Shown here: piece by piece, positions 1 through 4,958 of the stretch
Layout of the letters: each line of letters opens with the position of its first letter
Position numbering within the stretch: position 1 is the stretch's first letter
NCBI GenBank assembly: GCA_044375555.1
Contig: JBILML010000057.1
Coordinates: forward strand, 1 to 7,224
DNA: 7,224 nt
Reading direction: 5' to 3'
DNA from: UBA967 sp044375555
Lineage (GTDB): Bacteria > Verrucomicrobiota > Verrucomicrobiia > Chthoniobacterales > Terrimicrobiaceae
Translations under genes and position numbers: made by a program
Notes under the pieces: model-generated
The model's input: only the letters and a program-made list of their open reading frames with translations
Told to the model about the DNA's origin: nothing
Database searches by the model: none

Positions 1-90
1 GCATCCGGGCAAGTTCCTTCCGAGACCCTTGATGCACTGGACCGCGCGCAAGCCGCCGACACCCCTCCGCCCAACCGATGGAATCCCTGA
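1..90 (+). CDS. C-terminal end of a partial gene, probable antitoxin of the VapC pair
   Basis: Frame 1 is open from the first base and stops at a TGA at 88-90, giving 29 residues that end in PPPNRWNP. Frame 3 stops after nine codons. Frame 2 stays open to about base 92, so the choice of frame 1 rests on context. The reading overlaps the start of the PIN toxin gene by 13 bases, which is typical of toxin-antitoxin operons where translation of the toxin is coupled to the antitoxin. No antitoxin DNA-binding domain can be seen because it would lie to the left of the window. The antitoxin identity is inferred only from position; it could be any upstream gene. Confidence 0.45.
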   Translation, partial: ASGQVPSETLDALDRAQAADTPPPNRWNP

Positions 91-470
91 TTTTTGACAC
101 CACATTTTTGATCGATTTCCAGCGCGAACGCAGAACCAGCCCCGGGGCGGCCCATTCATTTTTGGAAGTCCACGCGGAGGCGATTGCCTATCTGCCCATC
201 ACTGCCTACGGGGAGTTTGCGGAGGGCTTTGCGAGTCGAACGGATTCCACCTTTCTATCCATGGTCGAATCCTTCGAGTTGGTGCCAATCACTCGCGCCA
301 TCGCTGATACCTATGCCCAAATCACCCGAAGGCTAAGAGCCAAGGGCCGACTCATCGGGGCCAATGACCTCTGGATCGCTGCATCAGCCCTTCAAAAAAA
401 CATCCCGCTCGTCACACGCAACGCCGCGGAGTTTTCTCGAATTGAGGGTCTTGAAGTCCGCTTTTACTGA
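78..470 (+). CDS. vapC: VapC-type PIN-domain ribonuclease toxin
   Basis: A 130-residue protein, the usual size for a single-domain PIN toxin of a type II toxin-antitoxin module. VapC toxins are Mg2+-dependent endoribonucleases acting in the cytoplasm, often on tRNA or rRNA. The acidic active-site pattern is visible. D7 lies in the first strand (LIFDTTFLID), E46 in the helix AYGEFAEG, D97 in GANDLWIAA, and the C-terminal motif TRNAAEF carries N115 and E118 where many relatives have Asp. The ATG at 78 fits the start of the first beta strand, so no N-terminal sequence is missing. No Shine-Dalgarno sequence is obvious upstream, which agrees with coupling to the overlapping upstream reading frame. 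The specific RNA target cannot be told from sequence. A relic of a related gene lies just downstream. Confidence 0.88.
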   Translation: MESLIFDTTFLIDFQRERRTSPGAAHSFLEVHAEAIAYLPITAYGEFAEGFASRTDSTFLSMVESFELVPITRAIADTYAQITRRLRAKGRLIGANDLWIAASALQKNIPLVTRNAAEFSRIEGLEVRFY

Positions 471-500
471 ACGCAGACGGCACGCTCGGAAAAAATAAGC

Positions 501-645
501 AAAGGCTCGGCGGATTTTCGGATTCATGGCCATGGGCTCTGATTACAAGAAGAGCGAGGGGTGTGCATGGCAATTTTGTCTGATCCCGCTAATCAGTCGA
601 AACGCCGTCGAGTTTTCTCGTATGTTCGGTCAGGGTTCTGAACTG
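501..645 (+). pseudogene. Decayed 3' half of a second vapC gene
   Basis: Bases 583-621 read IPLISRNAVEFSR, against IPLVTRNAAEFSR at 402-440 in the intact VapC. That is 10 of 13 residues and 31 of 39 bases identical, with no gap. Further left, in another frame, bases 501-539 give KGSADFRIHGHGL, which resembles the PIN segment KG...NDLWIAASAL that normally precedes this motif. A stop (540-542) and about 30 extra bases separate the two parts. There is no start codon in a usable position and no continuous frame, so this is a frameshifted remnant and not a gene. The right end runs about 15 bases into the 3' end of the convergent caspase-FGE gene. The C-terminal match is strong; the left part is suggestive only. 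Confidence 0.6.
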
Positions 646-2228
646 CGGGCAAGCCGGAGTCCGTAGCTGGGGTTGCGGTTGTCCGGGGAGATGATGAAGA
701 GGTAGGAGAAAGCGCAGCTGACTGCGCTGTAGCTGCTCCAGCTTCCGCCGCGGAGGCGGCGGTAGGGGCTATTAAGATCCCAACACCACTCCCACACATT
801 TCCACTCATATCAGAAAGCTCGAGTTCGTTTCTTCCTTTTTGCCCAACAGGCCATGTGCCAAGACCTGCCAGTGTTTGGTGAACTAGGCTGCCAAGATCC
901 TCCACAGCTCCCTTCGAGTTTCCTTGAAACCATCCCACCTCGTTCAGGTCATCGCTCCCGCTAAATAGATAGCCACGGCTTTCCACCCCTCCTCGTTCAG
1001 CCCACTCCCACTCCGCTTCCGTCGGCAGGCGACACCCATTTGCACTTGCACTTTGCGTCACCGCACTCGATCCCTCCGGGCCGAACTCTCCGCTTCGATA
1101 CGCTTGGCCTTTGGCTTGATAAACCGGCTCCAGCCCCGCCATCTCGCTCCGCGCATTGCACCACTTCACGCAGTCATACCAACTCACATCCCGCACAGGA
1201 TGGTCGTTGCCGCTGCCCTCGCCCACATTTCCGATATCATAGCCGTGATCGCTGGCCCAGTTCCTCACCTTTTTCCACTCCAGCCAAGTCACCTCCGTCC
1301 GACCGATCCAGAACGACTTCACGCTCTTTCCTGCCAACTCTGAAGCATCCGGCAGCGTTCCACCCTCCACGAAAACCATATCGTCATTTATGGTCGGTTG
1401 AGGCGTTATCGCTGGCGGAGGTTTGGGGGCGAAGATCGCTTGAGCAGTGGTATTGTCCCCACCCACTTCGCCGAGGAACAGCTCCTCGAAAAGTTGGTTG
1501 TATTCGCCGGGAGTCTGCTGACCGTTGGAGCGGGCGTAGACCTCGCCTCGGACGGCTTTCATGACTTGGTCAATGGTTCGGCCCTTGGTTTCCAGGGCGG
1601 CGGCGAAGATCGGGGTGAAGAGGCCGTCCACCGCGACACTGCCAGCTTCGGCCGCGTAGATGACGATCGAGTTTTTCGGCTTGGCACCGATGACGGAGAG
1701 GCCGCGCAGGGACTCGCGACCAGCGACGACAGGAAGCGGGTTGTTACGGCAAGCATCGATGACGACCACATTGGCCCGGGCATTGGCTGACTCGAGGGCG
1801 CCCATGATTTCGTCGAGTTCCACCGAGCGGGTGGCTACCCGGCGTTCGTCGGGAATGTCGGCATCGGCTGGCAGGAGGTAGTTTTTCCCGCCCACCTGAA
1901 CCCCATGGCCCCCGTAGTGGAAAAACGCGATCGCGCCGGTGCCGCGCAGGCTTTTTTCGAAGTCCTGGATGGCTTCGAGCATTTGCTCGCGACTGCCATT
2001 GCGGACAACCCGCACGCGGAAACCAATATTCTGGAGAACGGCGGCGAGTTTTTCGGAATCCGGCACGGGATAGGCCAATCCAGGGAAGTGCGAGTATTTG
2101 CCATTCGCGATCAGCAAAGCCTCTTTCGGCGAAGTCGTCGCGGCTTGACTCGGCGAGGTCATCAACGACCAAGACAAACCAGCAAGCAGCCAAAGGACTG
2201 CCCATTGAGGCATTATTTTACCGACCAT
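630..2228 (-). CDS. Exported caspase (peptidase C14) fused to an FGE/C-type-lectin-fold domain; possible DGR target
   Basis: A 532-residue protein in three parts. Residues 1-29 look like a signal peptide (K4, then the hydrophobic stretch VLWLLAGLSW, cleavage near SQA29). Residues about 36-255 are a caspase-like p20 domain, with catalytic His108 in HYGGHG and Cys160 in DACRNNP; the family cuts after basic or acidic residues. A Pro-rich linker (about 267-280) leads to an FGE-sulfatase/SUMF1-type domain (about 282-530), with the landmarks DVSWYDCVKWCN, CRLPTEAEWEWA, MSGNVWEW and RGGSW. The paired cysteines that make formylglycine in true FGE fall at Ser positions here, so this domain is more likely a binding module than an oxidase. 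Residues 498-522 carry a pattern of C-ending codons expected for a DGR variable region. The ATG at 2228 is chosen because it keeps K4 in the signal peptide; M6 is an alternative. A TATAAA lies 10 bases upstream, with no clear -35 and no Shine-Dalgarno. Confidence 0.9.
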   Translation of the reverse strand: MVGKIMPQWAVLWLLAGLSWSLMTSPSQAATTSPKEALLIANGKYSHFPGLAYPVPDSEKLAAVLQNIGFRVRVVRNGSREQMLEAIQDFEKSLRGTGAIAFFHYGGHGVQVGGKNYLLPADADIPDERRVATRSVELDEIMGALESANARANVVVIDACRNNPLPVVAGRESLRGLSVIGAKPKNSIVIYAAEAGSVAVDGLFTPIFAAALETKGRTIDQVMKAVRGEVYARSNGQQTPGEYNQLFEELFLGEVGGDNTTAQAIFAPKPPPAITPQPTINDDMVFVEGGTLPDASELAGKSVKSFWIGRTEVTWLEWKKVRNWASDHGYDIGNVGEGSGNDHPVRDVSWYDCVKWCNARSEMAGLEPVYQAKGQAYRSGEFGPEGSSAVTQSASANGCRLPTEAEWEWAERGGVESRGYLFSGSDDLNEVGWFQGNSKGAVEDLGSLVHQTLAGLGTWPVGQKGRNELELSDMSGNVWEWCWDLNSPYRRLRGGSWSSYSAVSCAFSYLFIISPDNRNPSYGLRLARSSEP

Positions 2229-2279
2229 AGGCGCATTGTTTATACTTTTTCGGGAAGCGCCAGAATTTCCTCTTAAAAC

Positions 2280-2813
2280 TTAAGGCGCGGGCGTCTGAAT
2301 CGTGCGCTCGATGCGGGCGCGGGAGTAGCCTTGGGATTCGGCGAGGGCGATGATGGATTCGTAGGTGGCGTCGTTCAGGCGGGGTTCGCGGGCGAGGATC
2401 CAGAGGAATTGGCGCCAGGGGTCGCCGACGAGGGCCCAGGAGTAGTTTTTTTCGTCGAGTCCGATAATCCAGTAATCGCCGGCGATCGGGCTGCGGCCGA
2501 AGCGGACCTTGAGCTTGGCGTTTCCGGAATCGGGAACGACGGTGGCGACGGCGCGGGCTTCGCGGAATTCGCCGTCGGCCTGCTTGCAGCGGTTCATGAC
2601 CTGGATCGCGCCGTCAGGCAGCGGGGAGTATTGCGCGACGGTGTCGGAGGCACAGCCGCGCTGGAACCAATTCGGGTATTTCGCGATTTCGAACCAACGG
2701 CCCTCGTAGCGTTTGAGGTCCACCGAAGGCACGGTCGCCAGCGGAGGACGCGAGGCGCAGCCGACGAGAAACAAGGCGATCAGCATTGCAGCGATTCGGA
2801 TTCCGGCTTTCAT
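2280..2813 (-). CDS. blc: Outer-membrane lipoprotein Blc (bacterial lipocalin)
   Basis: A 177-residue lipocalin, close to the size of E. coli Blc. Blc proteins sit on the inner face of the outer membrane and bind lysophospholipids or fatty acids, with a role in envelope stress. The start at 2813 gives a good lipoprotein signal: MKAGIR, a hydrophobic core, and the lipobox LVGC with Cys19 as the lipidated residue. Ala20 at +2 does not call for inner-membrane retention. The lipocalin motif G38-x-W40 follows in YEGRWFEIAKYPNWFQRGC. The second half has GDYWIIGLD, YSWALVGDP and LWILAREP, matching the conserved strands of the family. Cys54 and Cys76 could form a disulfide. A longer frame reaches back to 2960, but its first 49 residues lie inside the divergent oppA gene and do not look like an export signal. 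The caspase-FGE gene follows on the same strand after 51 bases and may be cotranscribed. Confidence 0.93.
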   Translation of the reverse strand: MKAGIRIAAMLIALFLVGCASRPPLATVPSVDLKRYEGRWFEIAKYPNWFQRGCASDTVAQYSPLPDGAIQVMNRCKQADGEFREARAVATVVPDSGNAKLKVRFGRSPIAGDYWIIGLDEKNYSWALVGDPWRQFLWILAREPRLNDATYESIIALAESQGYSRARIERTIQTPAP

Positions 2814-2814
2814 G
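2811..2814. other. CATG shared by two divergent start codons (blc and oppA)
   Basis: The palindrome CATG provides ATG on the plus strand (2812-2814, oppA) and ATG on the minus strand (2813-2811, blc). Both starts are supported by the lipoprotein signal peptide that follows. There is therefore no intergenic space, and each promoter would have to lie inside the other gene's coding sequence. No Shine-Dalgarno is visible for either. If oppA starts at the GTG at 2821, the gap is 7 bases, and the conclusion is the same. Confidence 0.6.
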
Positions 2815-4404
2815 GTGGCGGTGAATTTACGCGGAACACGACTGGTTTGCATGGCAATTCTCGCCCTCGCGTTGGCCTCTTGCGGCGAAGATTCCTCGCG
2901 AGGGGATTTGGTTTTTGTGAATGGCGCGGAGCCGGAAACGCTGGACCCGTCGATCATCACAGGCCAACCGGAGGGCCGCGTCGTGAATGCGCTTTTCGAG
3001 GGACTCTGCGCCTACGACGAGAATGGACAGGCGGTGCCTGGCGTGGCGGAGCGTTGGGAGGTTTCGCCGGATGGAAAAACCTACTCGTTCCACTTGCGGG
3101 CGGATGCGAAGTGGAGCGATGGCTCGCCGCTCACGGCCGAGGATTTTGTTCGCAGTTGGCAACGCACCCTCACGCCCTCGACCGGCTCACAATACAACTA
3201 CCAACTCTACCCGATCAAAAACGCCCAGGCCTTTGGCGAGGGGAAGATCACCGATTTCAGCCGGGTGGGAGTTCGCGCCGCCGATCCGCGCACGCTGGTG
3301 GTGGAACTGGACAATCCGACGCCGTATTTCATCCAGCTCTGTGCGTTTCCGACCCTGCACCCCCTCCCCGTGAGCCTGATCGAAAAACTCGGCGACGATT
3401 GGGTGAAGGCCGGCAACCTCGTTGGCAACGGCGCGTATGCCCTCGAGAGCTGGCGGATCAACGACAAGATCCGTCTCCGAAAAAACCCGCATTACTGGGA
3501 CCGCGCCAATGTCGCGCTCGAAACGATCGATGTGCTGCCGATCTCGGATGCGAATGTGGCGTTCAATTTCTACGCAAGCGGACTCGCGGACCTGCTGATG
3601 GACAAAGGCCTCGCGCCCCCCGCGCTGCTGGAGGACTTGAAGAAGCGCGAGGATTTCCACGCCGCGCCGTTCCTCGGAATCTACTTCCTGCGCTACAACT
3701 GCGCAAAGGGACCATTCACCGACGAACGCGTGCGCCGGGCCTTCTCGCAGGCGGTGAACAAGACCCGAATCGTCGAAAAAATCACACGCGCAGGCGAGTT
3801 GGCCGCACCGGGGTTTGTGCCTCCGGGCATCCCCGGCTACGAGGGAACGGAGGGGCTGGGCTTTGATCCAGCCGAGGCGAAACGCCTGCTCGCCGAGGCG
3901 GGTTATCCCGATGGAAAGGGATTTCCCAACGCCTCCTACCTCTACAGCAAAAGCGAACTGAACGAGGCGATCGCCGTGGAGCTGCAAAGCATGTGGCGCG
4001 AGACGCTGGGCGTGAATGTGAACCTCGCCCGCCAGGAGTGGAAAGTGTATCTGAACTCCCTCTCGCTCCTCGACTACGACATCGCCCGCTCGAGCTGGGT
4101 CGGCGACTACCCCGACCCGAACACCTTTCTCGACATGTTCCTCACCGGCGGCGGCAACAACCGCACGGGCTGGAGCAGCGCCGAATACGACCGCTTGATC
4201 GCCGAGGCCGCACGCGAACTCGACCCCGCCAAGCGCTTCGCGATTCTGCGGCAGGCCGAGGATTTGCTGGTTCAAAAAGCCGTGCCCGTCTGCCCGATCT
4301 ACTACTATGTCGGCATTCAGCTCTACGACCCGGCGAAACTCGGGGGCATCAAGGCCAATGTCCTCGACGAACATCCGCTCCGCCGCATTTATAGAAAAAA
4401 CTAG
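2812..4404 (+). CDS. oppA: Periplasmic oligopeptide-binding lipoprotein (OppA-like, SBP family 5)
   Basis: A protein of 530 residues from the ATG at 2812. The family binds peptides (or nickel, heme or sugars in some members) and delivers them to an ABC transporter. The N-terminus MVAVNLRGTR, the hydrophobic LVCMAILALA and the lipobox LASC with Cys24 form a lipoprotein signal. Family 5 landmarks follow: NGAEPETLDPSI near residue 40, FEGLCAYDENGQ, VPGVAERWEVSPDGKTYSF (75-93), WSDGSPLTAEDFVRSW, and later DERVRRAFSQAVNK and PGFVPPGIPGYEG. The length is normal for the family. The frame is open back to an ATG at 2713, but those residues overlap blc and precede the signal peptide. GTG at 2821 is another possible start and also keeps the signal; ATG at 2851 would leave too short a signal. 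No permease or ATPase gene is adjacent, so it must work with a transporter encoded elsewhere. The natural ligand cannot be read from the sequence. Confidence 0.93.
   Translation: MVAVNLRGTRLVCMAILALALASCGEDSSRGDLVFVNGAEPETLDPSIITGQPEGRVVNALFEGLCAYDENGQAVPGVAERWEVSPDGKTYSFHLRADAKWSDGSPLTAEDFVRSWQRTLTPSTGSQYNYQLYPIKNAQAFGEGKITDFSRVGVRAADPRTLVVELDNPTPYFIQLCAFPTLHPLPVSLIEKLGDDWVKAGNLVGNGAYALESWRINDKIRLRKNPHYWDRANVALETIDVLPISDANVAFNFYASGLADLLMDKGLAPPALLEDLKKREDFHAAPFLGIYFLRYNCAKGPFTDERVRRAFSQAVNKTRIVEKITRAGELAAPGFVPPGIPGYEGTEGLGFDPAEAKRLLAEAGYPDGKGFPNASYLYSKSELNEAIAVELQSMWRETLGVNVNLARQEWKVYLNSLSLLDYDIARSSWVGDYPDPNTFLDMFLTGGGNNRTGWSSAEYDRLIAEAARELDPAKRFAILRQAEDLLVQKAVPVCPIYYYVGIQLYDPAKLGGIKANVLDEHPLRRIYRKN
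4401..4404. other. CTAG shared by two convergent TAG stop codons (oppA and trmB)
   Basis: The palindrome CTAG gives TAG at 4402-4404 on the plus strand, ending oppA, and TAG at 4403-4401 on the minus strand, ending trmB. The genes overlap by four bases. No hairpin followed by a T run was seen around it on either strand, so no intrinsic terminator separates the two transcripts here. Confidence 0.9.
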
Positions 4405-4958
4405 GCACCCGGAACCAAGGCCGCTTGAAACGGCATCTGGCCGAGCTTGCGGAAGGTTATCTCAAACGCCGTCTGCACATTTTCGCGGCCGTCATCCCAG
4501 GGGTTTTCCCTCCAGCCAACGCGAGTGAGATCGCGCATTTCTAGGAAGTAAGGCTCGTCGTCAGTCATCAAGCGAAGAACACCATCTTGTCCAAGAACAC
4601 GCCGGATTTCCGCGAGGAAAGATTTTTGAAAAACCCGGCGCGAGGCGTGGCGGCGCTTGGGCCAGGGATCAGGAAAATAGAGGTGGAAAACCGACACGCA
4701 GCCTGCGGAGAGTTCCTTCAGCGACTCGGCTCCGATGCCCTGAATGGCGCGGGCATTGGGGAGGCCAAGGCGCTCGGCACGGGCGTTGCATTTCTCGACG
4801 CGGTCGATCTGTTTTTCGATCCCGAGAAAATTCACGCCCGGATGCAAAGCCGCCATGCCGAGGAGGAACGCCCCGCGGTGACAGCCAAAATCAATCTCCA
4901 GCGGCGCAGCCGCCGCGAAACCTAAACCTCGCAAAACCTCATCCGAATCTTTCTTCAT
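4401..4958 (-). CDS. trmB: tRNA (guanine-N7-)-methyltransferase TrmB, short form
   Basis: A 185-residue S-adenosylmethionine-dependent methyltransferase that makes m7G46 in the variable loop of tRNAs. The SAM-binding region is EIDFGCHRGAFL (21-32) followed by HPGVNFLGIEKQ. The catalytic and tRNA-binding block is FPDPWPKRRHASRRVFQ (95-111), the hallmark of TrmB, and LMTDDEPYFLEM (130-141) matches the family's T-D...Y motif. E. coli TrmB has 239 residues; this protein begins almost at the SAM fold and lacks the usual N-terminal extension of about 40 residues. The GxG of motif I reads G25-C-H27, so the second glycine is His. The frame is open to 5483, but the upstream part is the RND gene in another frame. 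The ATG at 4958 has AAAAGG eight bases upstream and overlaps the RND stop, which supports this start. Confidence 0.93.
   Translation of the reverse strand: MKKDSDEVLRGLGFAAAAPLEIDFGCHRGAFLLGMAALHPGVNFLGIEKQIDRVEKCNARAERLGLPNARAIQGIGAESLKELSAGCVSVFHLYFPDPWPKRRHASRRVFQKSFLAEIRRVLGQDGVLRLMTDDEPYFLEMRDLTRVGWRENPWDDGRENVQTAFEITFRKLGQMPFQAALVPGA

Noticed and set aside
471..629. DGR template repeat or reverse transcriptase next to the variable region
   Set aside because: No stretch of AAC-type codons on either strand and no reverse transcriptase motif is present here or elsewhere in the window. The interval holds only the vapC relic.
630..1380. Catalytic formylglycine-generating enzyme
   Set aside because: The two active-site cysteines after GGS(W/Y) in true FGE correspond to serines here, so only the fold is claimed.
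1040..1790. Several plus-strand open frames inside the caspase-FGE gene
   Set aside because: All are antisense to clear caspase and FGE motifs, and their compositions look random.
2814..2960. Upstream extension of blc to an ATG at 2960
   Set aside because: The added 49 residues overlap oppA and would bury the lipoprotein signal inside the protein.
2331..3866. Long 511-codon open frame on the plus strand across blc and oppA
   Set aside because: It runs antisense to blc and then out of frame through oppA. Its translation is rich in Gly, Arg and Ala with no family motif, as expected for a GC-rich shadow frame.
3187..4374. 395-codon open frame on the minus strand inside oppA
   Set aside because: It is fully antisense to a well-supported binding-protein gene and shows no recognisable domain.
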